NCBI RefSeq assembly: GCF_964355755.1
Contig: NC_092676.1
Span: 22,674,288 to 22,738,287, forward strand
Length of the DNA stretch: 64,000 nucleotides
Direction: 5' to 3'
DNA from: Antedon mediterranea
Lineage: Eukaryota; Echinodermata; Crinoidea; Comatulida; Antedonidae
Shown one piece after another: positions 39,142 to 51,340 of this stretch. The notes below the pieces were generated by a model that was not told the DNA's origin, searched no databases, and worked only from the letters and a program-made list of their open reading frames with translations. Positions within the stretch are counted from its first letter, which is position 1. Every line of letters starts with the position of its first letter. Both the position numbers and the translations under genes were made by a program.

Positions 39142-40519
39142 AAAAATTTTAGAAAATAGAATGCTTACTATGGAAACTGGTCTTCAAATTTGTCAATTAC
39201 GATAAGAGATTTGTGTAGGCCATACCATACAGTCACGCAAATTGATGTAGTCATTACCTCAGAATTATAATTTCCAGGCAGTAGTATATTGGCTGTGTAA
39301 TTAATTACATCAATAGCAAAACCAAGGTAATATCTAATGAATTCAATATTGAGATATTAAGTAAATTGTTTTACCAGGGTACATTATTAATACAGTAGTG
39401 CCCTAGATGAAGGGCAATGCTGTTAAAGTCCAGATGACATAATATCTTTATGAACTTATTTATTAAATAGTATTTTAATAAACTTAAGTTCTCTATATTG
39501 ATAATATTTGCATATGAATATACTCAGTTATTTATAATCTCAATATTTATGAATCACTGCAAAAAAGTACAAAACCAAATGTATATTTATATACAATCAT
39601 TGGATTTTCTGGTTCTGTTTCTTCTGCAAAAAAATAACCGGTTAATAACCAGTGAATAAAATTAACCCTAATTTCTTAGGAGCAGAAACAGTACAAATTT
39701 TCAATAACCAGTTAAATGGCTGCCTGAAAATAACGGTTAAAAACACCCAATCAATTCGGTGTTAGAACGCTGTGCACCTTTTAGCTGAAACGTACGATTA
39801 TTTGAATGACAGCTGCTGACCTAGACTGCCAGAGCCCATTGCATTTTGGGTAATGCTAACAATTTCTGTCGACGACCACCCACTGATTTAAACATTATAT
39901 AGGAGGAAAAATTTAGCAGAAATGCAGTCTATTATAAAAATTATATTTTAAATCTATTTTGAAATAAACAGTTTATTCGGTGCTATGCTGAAGAAACAGA
40001 ACCTCTTTTATCAAGGATAACTTCATGCTTTCATAAAAGCACATCTTGTAACATGACATGTGGAATTATTTCTAAATAAGACTCCTCCATACTAAGTCAC
40101 TCCATGGAGGATGGTCACTCATAATCAACAAGTTCTTAATGTGTCAAGAATGCACATACAGTGGAATGCCTTGCTGCATTGACTTTATATATATATTTGT
40201 TTTTGTACTATGAGTTCTTAGATTAAGGTCTTTTTTTTTTCTTATAGATATATTATGTCATCATGGTATTCAGAACTTTTTTTATTTCATATAGTTGTAG
40301 GAAGTTGGTATACATATTTGTGATCATATTGTTTTTGTAGGTAAGGGTTATTTGGTATTGTTTTACCGAATATATTTGAACTGATTAATACCAATACATT
40401 TGAGAATACTTTTTGAACAATTTGTTCTTTGGGACTCTGACCTATTTTCAGACTATACAGTAGCTTGGTGTTCACATCCTATTTTATACTACTGAACTGG
40501 CCAAATATTGTTAACTTAC

Positions 40520-40577
40520 CTGGAATGTCCGGAATTGCTAACTTTTTCAGTGCCCAATAAATTAACATGAAGAAATC
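40520..40577 (-). other. Candidate minus-strand exon, unrecognised
   Basis: A good acceptor (CTATATTTTAG) and a consensus donor (CCAG|GTAAGT) bound 58 bases reading DFFMLIYWALKKLAIPDIP. With a further splice-bounded segment at 41007-41086 (acceptor GTCTTATTTAG, donor CAT|GTGAGT) it could be the start of a minus-strand gene divergent from SIAH. The 41007-41086 segment cannot be joined in frame without a stop, so it would have to be 5' UTR. Weak evidence only. Confidence 0.2.
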
Positions 40578-42434
40578 CTAAAATATAGTGGCTATCAAAA
40601 AGAAATAATAAATTATACAAATAATTTTTAAAAAGATCAAATTGTACTGTAGACATCCCATTAAAAAAATACTTTTTTTAAAGCAATTGAAGAAAAAAAT
40701 AAATCGTTGAAAAATTGTTCAATACGTAGCTAACAAATAGAGGTTAATTTCAATTTTTTGTATTTTAAAAGAAAAGGGCAATTTCGAATCTTAGAGAATT
40801 AACCAGGATGTTGAAGATGTTTGTTTGAATAAAATAGATGAACACAATGAGAGAGGCCTACCTACAGTTTTTAGTGCATTTTCAAATACATGGATCGATG
40901 TATATAATCGTGTATATCATTAAATCAAAATGTTATCTAATACGTTCTTACGTCGACATAATATATAATATAGGTTATCATTTTTATAAGTAAAGTACGC
41001 ACTCACATGTCAAAAGAAACAGCGTCTTCATTACCAAGTAAATGTCGTCTTCAAGACATCTCCGATGAACAGGCCCGACTACAGTCCTAAATAAGACAAA
41101 TTCAAAATGTACACAAACACATGGAACAATAAATAAACGTGTATTTCAATTAAAACGTATGTATAGTAAATATACAACAACCCATCTCACCTGGCGGTTT
41201 CCACGACCCTTAAAACAACAAACACTATTAATTCGTATTTTTTACTTGACACTCCGTAACCACTCATGTACTCAGTATCTGGTTGACGAAGTAAAATTAG
41301 GTTATACCATTACAATTGAGGGGTTCAGATGTTTGTTTCTGTTCTGCCATAATGCGAGATAAACTAACAATCAGCTATTCATTGAGTGTGCTAATTAAAA
41401 CAAAATACAACTGAATTTTTGTATTACTGGTAATTTAAAACACATGGTGAATAATGAGAAAACAAACAAATATAATAGTACATATTATAATTGATACACA
41501 TACTATTCAGATGGTAAGTTCTATGACGTCTTTTTCCACAACTGGCTGTTTTTCGCGGATCGTTTATCACAAATATTTCACAAAGTGCGATAATTTGGTG
41601 GTTCGACTCGATCAGGCCAATGTAAAGCATAGGATAATTGGTTATTTATTACTACACTTTACGTATAGGGCGAAAATAACAACAAGCAGGAGACCTTGAT
41701 GATCGTGTAATAGGTAAGAAATAATTCTTTTAAATTCGTATTATTTTAATTTTTGAGCGGATATTGTAGTTATATAAATAAATGAGATATCATTCTCCAA
41801 TGGACTCGAGTATTTTTGGGTGTTTAATATGCATTAACAACCAATAATCTACGGTGTAAAATTACACCATCAAGCCAGAACGGAAGGCTGATCAAGCAAA
41901 AACAGAAGAGTTGATGCGTGTTGAACGTCTTCTCCGCCGCGTATTAGTTTTGATAGACCCGCCCAACAACATATTTGCCTGCGGCCTAGGCATAACAGCG
42001 GATGACTCAGAATTCAATCAAACTGACTTTCCGACCTAGCCTAGGCCTAGATTACGTATAGTAAAACGTGATGATAAATTTAGAATTAAATGTATCAATA
42101 TTCCTGCAAAAAGTTGAAAATCTAGGAAATTATATTATTTAAATATATTAATTATATTGTGTCCCTTTTTTCACATTAGCCGGCCTAGCTAGTACTAAGT
42201 AGTATGACTACTGTAGGATGTAGGCCTAGAAACTAGTGTCAGTGATCTTGCTTGTTGTACAATATATGTAGTATTGATTAGACGAGTCTTTAATTTTATT
42301 TATAAGATGCTGATTGATATACTGTATTCATTGTCTGTAGAGGTATTGTAAAGTATGATGGTATGAGATTATATCACCTCACATACAGTATTATAGCATT
42401 CCACTGTATAACACTACTTTGTTGCTTACAGGTT

Positions 42435-42473
42435 ATGAACCATGAGTCGTCAACAAGCTGTGGCAAGTGCTAA
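42435..42473 (+). promoter_or_regulatory. Short upstream ORF overlapping the SIAH start codon
   Basis: The exon that carries the SIAH start begins at 42432 after an acceptor (TTGCTTACAG). An ATG at 42435, seven bases before the SIAH ATG and in another frame, opens a 12-codon ORF ending TAA at 42471-42473, inside the SIAH coding region. If the mRNA uses this exon, scanning ribosomes meet this ATG first, which could reduce SIAH translation. Regulation is inference. Confidence 0.5.
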
Positions 42474-45027
42474 GGCTCGAAGCCACACACCGACCACTAA
42501 TCAGGATCTTGCAAGTCTCTTTGAATGTCCAGTCTGCTTCGATTATGTCTTGCCACCTATTTTACAGTGTCAGAGCGGCCATCTTGTCTGCTCCACCTGC
42601 AGACCAAAATTGAATTGTTGTCCAACATGTAGAGGACCTTTAGGTAAGTAACAAGATGCAAAGCCATATCCTTTTCATCTCCCTACCTAATGTGAACAAA
42701 AAATCAGGAAAGACAAAAATAAATATAATAAATTTTAACCTTACATTGTAAATTATCACATTGTGCATGATTATTTTAAAATTATAAAATAATGATTGAT
42801 AAAATAGGTACTGTTACTAGTGTTATGCACTTGTCAATTGTATGACCCACTATACGACCCCCGGGAGAGGTGCGTCATTTGTCCGATGTGCGTCGACCTT
42901 TGAATACCATGAAGCACACAGGCGTAAAAAATGTGACTTACTTTTAGGTGACCATGACGCACCCATTTTGACGCACTGTGACCATGTTGTTTATGATATG
43001 GTGGGTGGTAAAGTGACGGACGTCGACACACCTTGTTCATTGATGCGACGTACCATCTAGGTTATTTGACGCACCCCTGCGTCAGTAATTATTTGTAAAT
43101 TACGCACCCATGACGCACCTCTCCCGGGGGTCGTATAGTGGGTCATACAATTGACAAGTGCATTAGTTAAGTTGGATTTACCTTAGAATTGTAGAATTGC
43201 ATTTCATGTGCATTTTACTTATTTTGAATTCATTGAAAATTTGAATTGAATAATTTCATTGTACAAATATGTATTAACTCTTCTTTTTCTGTGAACCCTT
43301 GCAGGCAGTATACGAAATTTAGCAATGGAAAAAGTTGCACAAACAGTCATGTTTCCCTGTAAATATGCTTCATCAGGTTGCCTGGCAACCATGCCACACA
43401 CTGAGAAGCCAGACCACGAGGAAGCGTGTGAATTCCGGCCATATTCCTGTCCGTGTCCAGGGGCTTCGTGCAAGTGGCAAGGATCTTTAGATCAAGTTAT
43501 GCCACACCTTATGCATTCACACAAAAGCATCACAACGTTGCAAGGTGGGTAGCATCCATTATCATCATTGGGAATGTTGTGGTTGCATAATAAAGAATGG
43601 GTTATTCCATTTCAGTTAGACGCCAAGAAAAAAAATTAAAATTAGGCGCCAGAATGGAATAGAGGTTACTGTGGAGGTACTGATTGGTTGATTTCCAGCA
43701 GCCATGTTGAATGGAAACATTGTCATAGTGGAAAGCATTGGCACGTTAACTAATATGGTACTGTACACTATTAAAAAGAGCAGCGAATTGTCTCCCAATG
43801 TGCTGCTCACGGCTCTCTTTACTTTGGGCCCTTTAGCAGAACATTCTGAAGAAAAAAGTAATATGAACAAGAAATAAATAAATATACACTTTGTTGTGTC
43901 TCCTTTGAAGGATCTTTCACAAATGTTCCAGTCTGCCGCCGTCAAATAGAATAGAACGTCAATGTTTCGTTTTCACACGCCTATGTGCATATAGATTGGT
44001 GCATAGCTCATACAGTTTCATAAAATGAAACATTGGATTTGGTGTGAAAGACCCTTTATGGAGGTTCTACCGTACTACCTGAAAAAAGCCTTCATGTATT
44101 ATATGAAAAATATGAATAACATTTTTGATATTCTTTTCTTAGGTGAAGATATAGTATTCTTAGCAACAGATATTAATCTACCAGGAGCAGTTGATTGGGT
44201 GATGATGCAATCCTGCTTTGGGCATCATTTTATGCTAGTGCTTGAAAAACAAGAAAAGTATGATGGTCTCCAGCAGTTCTTTGCAATAGTTCAACTGATA
44301 GGATCAAGAAAACAGGCAGAGAGTTTTGCATACAGGTAGTCAATGCTATGATGCCATATTAATTGTTATATCTACATCATCATAAACATTCTTGTTGTCA
44401 TTATTTATATGGCCAAGCATTGTCCCAGGGGTTTTTGGTACAAAAAGTGGTTTAAATTAGAATAGGGTTAATTCTTATGCCAATATTTAGCCTAAAGCTC
44501 TGTCTACACTACTATCAAAGTAGTTTTACAAAGTATGATGTGCCCAAATATGGCAGTGATTTGCCTAAATATGGTAGTGATATCATGTCCATATATGGGC
44601 ACATCTTGGACACATTTTTTGTCACATAAATTTGATAGTGTAGACAGAGGTTAAGTTAGAGGGTGGGATTATACTGAGAAAATTGAATCTGTTGGAAGTT
44701 GTACTCATAAATGTAATCTGTTATTTGTTTTTTTGTTGTCAGTGCTACAAAAAATGGGTTTATCATCTGAATAGAAATCCCTTATTTGTCAAGTCATTGT
44801 TCTTCGATTTGAATTACAAACATGATCAAATCTTTTCTACGTCTCTTAGATTGGAATTAAATGGTCATCGTAGACGATTATCGTGGGAGGCCACGCCTCG
44901 ATCCATCCACGAAGGAGTTCAAGCAGCCATAATGAACAGTGACTGCTTAGTGTTTGATTCAAGCATTGCTCAACTCTTTGCCGAAAATGGAAACCTTGGA
45001 ATCAATGTGACTATTTCCATGTGCTGA
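42442..45027 (+). CDS. SIAH1: SIAH-type E3 ubiquitin-protein ligase (seven in absentia homologue)
   Basis: Four exons join cleanly: 42442-42643, 43305-43544, 44143-44335 and 44850-45027, all with GT-AG introns in matching phase, giving 270 residues against 282 in human SIAH1. Exon 1 carries the RING finger (Cys29-x2-Cys32, Cys43, His47, Cys50, Cys53, Cys60, Cys63), which recruits ubiquitin-conjugating enzymes. Exon 2 carries the paired SIAH zinc fingers, starting [11 protein letters not shown]. Exons 3-4 encode the substrate-binding domain, with [20 protein letters not shown] and the end [11 protein letters not shown] essentially identical to vertebrate SIAH. Only the N-terminal 20 residues diverge. 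SIAH proteins mark cytosolic and nuclear targets such as DCC, PHD and TTK69-type factors for proteasomal destruction. A short uORF overlaps the start, introns 1 and 3 contain MITEs, and a possible poly(A) signal AATAAA lies at 45449. The symbol denotes family membership; SIAH1 and SIAH2 are not distinguished. Confidence 0.97.
42826..43162. mobile_element. MITE with 53-bp perfect terminal inverted repeats in SIAH intron 1
   Basis: The first and last 53 bases are exact inverted copies, starting TGCACTTGTCAATTGTATGA and containing GACCCCCGGGAGAGG. TTA flanks the element on both sides (42823-42825 and 43163-43165), a 3-base target duplication of the PIF/Harbinger type. The interior repeats the words GACGCACC and GGTGCGTCA several times. 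It is 337 bases long and encodes no transposase. The perfect arms suggest recent insertion. It sits wholly within the intron between the RING and zinc-finger exons. Confidence 0.85.
44497..44651. mobile_element. MITE of the GCTCTGTCTACACT family in SIAH intron 3
   Basis: Ends read GCTCTGTCTACACTACTATC and the near-inverse GATAGTGTAGACAGAGG. The interior has several copies of a CCAAATATGG or CCATATATGG word. The same element, in opposite orientation, lies in a FAM199X intron at 55239-55394, and a lone end is at 39105. No coding capacity. Confidence 0.75.
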
Positions 45028-45572
45028 TTAATTTATTTGTATAATTTATTTATATTTTCTTTAGATTCAAGTTTATAATAAGGGCTGGCACACTAAAGTA
45101 GTTGTGTTTGTCAATCAGTCAAAGTGGTATTGACCCAGTACTAGCCAATGTGTAGGAAAAACTTGTACAGACTAGCCAGCTTGGTGCCTGGTTGTCTAGG
45201 CATGTTTTGGGCCTGTACTGCTTAACAGCAGCACAATGTAATGTAGGCTAGGTAACTTGCGCAGTAGTCTAGTTTAGCGAAGCCTGAACAATAGTACTAG
45301 GCTCAGGTCAAATGCTTGCAAGTATGTTACTAGGGCCCAGAACTGAAAGGCGCAATAACATGCATTTGCAAGGTCGCGGATAAGCTGCTATTGGATACTG
45401 CATTTTGGTATATGATGTTATTCAACTCTACACCAAACTGAGACATACAATAAACACAGTAAAAGTGTATATAGATATATATGCATGCATAATTTCAGAA
45501 GCAAAATCAAAGCCTACCTACCTAATATGATTAAGCCTATACAATATATGTATTAGCTTACCTACAAAATAT

Positions 45573-45750
45573 AGGTCAGCCTACCTACCCAGTAGTTGCC
45601 TTAGGTCATCCAACTTACCCAGTAGTTGCCTTAGGTCAGCCTACCTGTCCAGTAATCAGTAGGTAAACCTACCTACCCAGTAGTCAATAGGTAAAGCTAC
45701 CTACCCAGTAGTCAGTATAGGTCAGCCTACTTACAAAGCAAAAAATATAG
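45573..45750 (+). repeat. Minisatellite, 28-31 bp unit
   Basis: Units begin near 45573, 45604, 45634, 45662, 45690 and 45720 and share the pattern GGTCAGCCTACCTACCCAGT followed by AGT and a variable end. About five to six copies are 75-95% alike by eye. The array lies about 550 bases beyond the SIAH stop. Confidence 0.8.
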
Positions 45751-47793
45751 GAAAGCATACAATAACATAACCAGTGGCCAACACTGTACCCAGTTTCAGC
45801 AATAGGTTCAACCTATACCTACTACTGGAAATAGGTCTTATAATTCAAGCCTACGTAAGCCCCAAAATTAACTGGGTTGTTTATGGAATGATTAAGCCTA
45901 GTTAACAACTAAAAAATACTACAGTAAGCCACTAATGTACATTGGGGTAAAATAATATTACAAATTCTCTTCACAACTTGTAAGTATATTGTTGTATATA
46001 GTATTATATTAAGAGCGAAATGAATTTTTTTTGTACATTTTTTGGGGGCTTTGTGAAGTTTATGGGTTTTTAAATAATGATATTTTTCTCCTCAACGTTA
46101 TTGTATGTGTTGTATGAAGTTATTGTGTCAGCACATGCAAATAGGACGTTAAATAGTGTTTGTTATAGAACATGGGTCTAATTATAGAAAAAATCCTGAA
46201 TGTAGTCATACTTTATGATTGGAAGACAATCCTGAAAAAGTGTTGTAAATTAGAAGTGTTCATTCTGTTTAATGTCCCTGAAAAATGGCATTTCCAATTG
46301 TATATATAATTTGTACCTTTACGGAAAAAGAAACAACCACCGGAAAGAATTTGAATCCCTAATTTTATAATGGAATCTACCTTTTTAGATATGTAATTTG
46401 TTACAAAACAATAAGTGAATTTAAAGTTATTATCTGCAGGCATTTTGAATTTTTTTTGCCAGCTCAATTATAGATGACAAAATGTTTTTTTTACAAATCG
46501 ACATTTAGAACCTAGGTAGATTGAACTACTGAAAACAAAAATGAGATTAGCCTACTACCTTATTTGTATGACCTTACATTACCACCAACCTTTTCCTCAA
46601 AAGCTGGTGATTTACACTAGAATACACTTTTTAGGCCTACTAAGTAGCACATAATTAGCGCAATGTTTATTCATTAATAATACTTAATTTTAGGTTGTGT
46701 TTCTGTTGAATATCATAGAACCTATATTACAGTACCTTCATGACCCAACAAAGTGTACGCACATTTAGAGGTGCTTCATGAATAGGGGTTGACTGTAGTG
46801 TTAAAACATATGTTTACCCTTGTTTGATGAGGAGAGAGATTTACTGTAACCAGTTTAGTTGAGTTAATATCTTTTGATATCAAAAGCAGAACTGAAATAA
46901 CTCGTCAAATCACTGGCATACCTGTCACTTAACCTCAATCCAAATAACTGTTGCTAACAGTTGCGCAACAAAAACCAGTAATACATGCAATCGTTTGGAA
47001 TTTATTGACCATTGTTTTTTAAATGTCATTCAACTCGTTATTTGAAATTTATCCAGTTTTCTCTGGAGGTAAAAATTAATGTTATTTGTTCACGCACTAT
47101 AGTATTTTTAAATACTTAAAAGCGGTTATTATCTGTCTTAATACTTGCTTTTAACTTGGGGAAAATCTAATGCAAGTTTCTAAATAGTTTTGCCATTCAA
47201 ACTAGTATGGGTTATGTACAGTATCATACTATAAATACATACTATCGAGATAGGATTATATGATGTATGTCAAATGCTATCACGATGGCCTGTTTGTCAG
47301 TATTGTATCTATAGTTGATAGTGCAGTACCATACTTTGTAGTTATAATATGTGGTGTTACAGTATGTAAATCATCAAATATTTCTCTGTATAAGAGTCAA
47401 CATATTAATTTTTCACATGAAAATTGTAATACATAAGATAGGTAGCATAGAACCGGGACCCATGTAGGAATTTTCAATGTGTGTGAGCTAAGGTTTATGT
47501 ATAATAGCCTAGAATAACAACTTCATTGTCATTTTCATACACTTTGTCTAAAGATATATAGTCATCCTGAAAAAATAATTTGTTAAACGTTTTTGTTGAA
47601 TTTGCCATTTTATGGTCATATAATAGTTATTCACTATTCACCAAAAATTGGATGAAAAAAAATGATTTACCTGCTGAAAAAACTGTAACTTAAGGCAAGA
47701 GAATTTAACCATTATTTTTAAGTGCCTGACATTGACAAACTTATATGTTTAGTTTTTTTCTGTAAAAATGACACATTGCTCTAACTACAAAAA

Positions 47794-47862
47794 TGGCCTA
47801 TTCAAAGTTTGATTTTATTAATCTTCATTTTTCATATTTTGGGGGACAATACATCTTTAAAA
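47794..47862 (+). repeat. Interspersed repeat shared with 55814-55880
   Basis: The segment (TTCAAAGTTTGATTTTATTA, then TAATCTTCATTT, then GGGGGACAATACATC) recurs with minor changes at 55814-55880 in a FAM199X intron, same strand. Two copies of an unidentified dispersed repeat. Confidence 0.6.
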
Positions 47863-49700
47863 AGGGCTAGAACCGGAAAACAAAATTTCATATGAGTTTA
47901 TAAACACATTTGCTGTTTTCAATTATACCACGATACGTTTAACGTTTTTTCGTCCATGTCAAACTGAAGGTCTACTGTTTTATATTAAATACTACGTATT
48001 ATACAGTACAGTAACATACCTTCAGTTTAAAAGAGCGTTATTGCGCTATACAGTGGCGAGTAATACCTTATGAAATGCATGCTAAAGTTTACAGATATGA
48101 TTTATCTGTAATAATATCTCAAATCAATGTGAACAATGCATGTTGGTATCAAACCGTCTAGCAGTGACGATAAGAACTATCAATATGAATATGATTAATA
48201 ACTTTAGTTTATAACTTGTGGTTTGTTAATTAATAAGCATTGGACTTCCCGTGTCTTCCTCTAATTAACGACAATAGTTTTAGGACGGTTTTTATTTTAT
48301 TACAATTTTTTTTAAAAAATAAAATGTTTCGTGCAAGAGGCGCGGCCAACTCATCATCATAACTACAATCTTATTGATTTTAGAGGCTTGTAAATGTAGG
48401 TTTCGTTTACACTGGCGGATCCTGGAGTTTGAAATGGGTCTAAAAATGTCAACTAAATTAATGTCCTATCTTTTGCATTATACTGTTTAGGAAATCCAGG
48501 CCGGCTGTTCACCCCTACCGCACCCTTCTTAATTAATTGAGTAGTTTATTTAGTAGGTCTAGGGTATTTGATAATGGAATTTTAGTTTTTTGGTGAGTCT
48601 TTAGTTTTTGGGTCTTGAATTGGAATGATCATTGATTTTTAGGGTCTTTAAGTAGAGGTGTATTTCATTGGATTTATATTTCTGTTCGATTTCGTAATAC
48701 TATATTCATTTATGATGTTTGGTGAACCATCTTATGTACTTGTATTGTCCTTAAATGTAAAAAAAGACATCCCAAATAAAAATTTATTGTATTAAGATAA
48801 CATATTTAATTTATGAAAATAATAGTTTTATCAAATAGGTATTGAAAATTCCAGAAAATTTATTTACTTTTGACATTTCTGTTTTTTACATTTTGTATTG
48901 TTGTAAATTGTGTAGAAATAAGTATATGTTAACCCAAATTAAATTATCACTATTTTGATTTTCCGAGATTTAGTGGAGGCAAATGTCCACATGCGTCATG
49001 AGTTATTACGTGCTCTACATGGCCATCTTATATAATAAATTTTGCTGTAAAAAATATACAATATCGGTAACAAACAACTGTAAATTCGACTACCGTCATT
49101 GGAGCAAAGATAAATTAAATTCCACTTATTACTTAAAAAGTATTTATATAAACCGTTTTATTTATTTGCTATACCATGCGTTGTAGCCTATATTTCATGG
49201 GTACAGACACCAGCCAATTATAATATTTACAGTATTGTGTTAACATGACATTTATTATTGTATTTGAATGTAGGCCTCCTATAACCAATTATGTTGTGCT
49301 TGGCGTTGGGTACGAGTCGTACTTTTAATTTTAGGCCTATGTTTGTATTGATTATACTCATATAGACATTCAATGAACTCGGAACTGTTTATAATAATTA
49401 TGATGGTTATTAAAAGTAAATGGCATAACATGAAACCAGTTTAAACTTCTTATTTGCAGTTTTGTAACTGTGTAAACTACGGACTCGGAGTAGTGTAATA
49501 ACGAAAAGGAACCTTATTCAGTAGAGAATATATTACGTAATAATGGAATCGGACTATAGCATTTGAAACCATGCAAGCAGTTTGTGCCATAATAGATGAT
49601 AAACTGTCTTTGCCTCGTTCTTCCAATGGGACGTAAAGCCGTTGGTCCTGTCAAAATATCGCGAATTCCTGTAAAATCGTCTCAAACACATAACATACAT

Positions 49701-49718
49701 CGATTTCGATCGAAATCG
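49701..49718. repeat. 18-bp perfect palindrome
   Basis: CGATTTCGATCGAAATCG equals its own reverse complement. It lies about 800 bases upstream of the first elongase gene. Function unknown. Confidence 0.7.
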
Positions 49719-50527
49719 GTTTCCTGTACTGTCGAAACATACTTACGATAAATCGATGTAACGAAACTGGATTTTTTACGTCGACAGAAAACCAATCTTA
49801 ACTTATTTAGGCCTGTAGTGTTTGTGCACGATAAAGAAAGAACACTATTCGAAAAGAGTGGGAGATCGTCTCCCGTTGTGTTGGCACTTTAATGTGACTG
49901 ACATTAATCATCTGGATCTAATCTGAATTTCATGACAAAGAACAGATAGTAGAATAGATCATGTTTTACATTTACATGACAATATATTATTTGAACACGT
50001 ACATCGTGCCTCAAATCCATCGCGCATGATGCACAACGGATTTGTGCAACACGCTATAGTGTAATATTGAACAAAATTCCGTAGAACTATACGGGCATAA
50101 AATATAAAAATGAACAATTTCAACCTCGAGTAACCGACAACGAAAAGAACATGAGCTGCTTCTTTCAAGTTTAGTTAAAATAACCTTTGTCATTGCGAAA
50201 CACGTTCACTTATTTATTTTCCCATCGATCATTAACAAGTCAAACTAAGAATTTTCTAGAGTTTATCTTGACGGACAACCTATTATTTGCGTTGATAAAC
50301 ATTTTCTGTGCGTCTGACGTCTATTGATATTAGATACGACCGATAAAGGTACACCTCATGTCCCTTTTTGTTCCTACATATCTTGTGACCACTGTTGTTA
50401 CATCTGTAGATGAAAATAACATTCATTTTGTTGGTGGACAGTTGTGGTAGACAAAGAAACACCATCCTTTTGTGAAGTTCAGCGACAATATTTGTAATTT
50501 TTAGATCGATTGCAACCTTTAGCAAAA

Positions 50528-51340
50528 ATGTGGGCTGGAAACACACGCAATAAGAGCATGTTCAACTTTGAAATGAAGTTTGATACAGTAGCATGGAGAG
50601 AATGGATAGCAGAATATTGGACTTTTAGTATTCTAATCGCTGCAGTGTACGTTCCAGCAGTTTTCATCGGAATACACCTTATGAAAGATCGTAAACCGTT
50701 TAATGTGCGATATGCATTTATGTTATGGAATGTATTACTTGGCGTTTTCAGCATCGCCGGAGCTTTACGAACAGTGCCAGTTATGGCCAACATTGTCCTC
50801 CAAGATGGCTGGCATCCATCCCTTTGCAACATGAAGTATTTCTGGCCGGAGTATATTGGCATATGGGCGCCATTGTTTGTATTTTCGAAGGTACCAGAAC
50901 TCGGTGACAGTGCTTTTATAATCTTGAAGAAGCAGAAGATGCAATTTCTACATTGGTATCATCACGCCACTGTTCTGATATGCTGCTTTTACCTCTACGG
51001 CGTCTTTACGTCCATCTCATTCTGGTTTCTGACAATGAATTTTGTTGTCCATTCACTGATGTACCCATATTTTGCTTTCCGAGCCGCTGGATTTCGTCCA
51101 CCACGACCAATAGCTATGTTCATAACCACTATGCAAGTGTTGCAGATGGTTGCCGGACTTTCCCTTGCACTCTATGCCAGTAAAATCCACTTTATTGAGG
51201 AGGATCGCCAGTGCGACGTAGATACTGGGCAACTGATCTACACCACACTTATGTATTTCTCGTATATGATTCTATTTTTGGATTTGTTCTATAGAAGTTA
51301 TATTCGTAAATCTGACAAGATACCAGAAAAGATACAGTAG
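50528..51340 (+). CDS. ELOVL6: Very-long-chain fatty acid elongase, ELOVL6-like, copy 1
   Basis: A single-exon frame of 270 residues starts at ATG 50528 (MWAGNTRNKS); the frame is open further upstream but has no earlier ATG nearby, and the tandem copy starts with the same MWAGN. ELO family hallmarks are all present: KVPELGD at 121-127, the catalytic histidine box HWYHH at 142-146, the MNFVVHSLMYPYF segment at 170-182 and TTMQVLQ at about 200-206. Hydrophobic segments fit a seven-helix endoplasmic reticulum membrane protein. These enzymes condense malonyl-CoA with an acyl-CoA, adding two carbons; ELOVL6 prefers C12-C16 saturated chains. The residues VFSIAGALRT and ELGDSAFIILKKQK resemble ELOVL6 and ELOVL3 more than the polyunsaturated-fat elongases. 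Unlike vertebrate ELOVL6 it has no coding introns. A run of 15 A lies just after the stop (51355-51369), and AATAAA is at 51392. Substrate is inferred. Confidence 0.93.
   Translation: MWAGNTRNKSMFNFEMKFDTVAWREWIAEYWTFSILIAAVYVPAVFIGIHLMKDRKPFNVRYAFMLWNVLLGVFSIAGALRTVPVMANIVLQDGWHPSLCNMKYFWPEYIGIWAPLFVFSKVPELGDSAFIILKKQKMQFLHWYHHATVLICCFYLYGVFTSISFWFLTMNFVVHSLMYPYFAFRAAGFRPPRPIAMFITTMQVLQMVAGLSLALYASKIHFIEEDRQCDVDTGQLIYTTLMYFSYMILFLDLFYRSYIRKSDKIPEKIQ

Larger units (their letters stand above)
13850..42431. other. Long AT-rich region without a confirmed gene
   Basis: About 28 kb on both strands contains only short AT-driven ORFs. Elements that can be supported are listed separately: inverted-repeat transposons at 15.4, 16.7-17.8, 18.9 and 35.1-36.9 kb, a decayed minisatellite at 21.6-22.6 kb, SINE-like remnants at 25.5-25.9 kb, hairpins near 31.9-32.0 kb, and weak exon candidates at 32.4, 40.5 and 41.0 kb on the minus strand. 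TAGGCCTA, frequent elsewhere in the window, is almost absent here. The last few hundred bases (about 41.7-42.4 kb) probably hold the SIAH promoter and 5' UTR, including a donor-like ATAG|GTAAGA at 41714. Confidence 0.5.
45028..50527. other. Intergenic stretch between SIAH and the elongase genes
   Basis: The first few hundred bases are probably SIAH 3' UTR. A short minisatellite lies at 45573-45750, an interspersed repeat shared with a FAM199X intron near 47794-47862, and an 18-bp perfect palindrome at 49701. No coding exon was recognised on either strand. A plausible acceptor (TTTGTAATTTTTAG, ending at 50504) sits 23 bases upstream of the first elongase ATG, so a 5' UTR intron may lie in this interval. 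Confidence 0.5.

Noticed and set aside
42834-43060. Open frames on both strands in SIAH intron 1
   Set aside because: They lie within the inverted ends of the MITE and are by-products of its palindromic structure.
43603-43950. Possible further inverted-repeat element in SIAH intron 2
   Set aside because: TATTCCATTT and TATTCTATTT ends are too short and imperfect to support a boundary.
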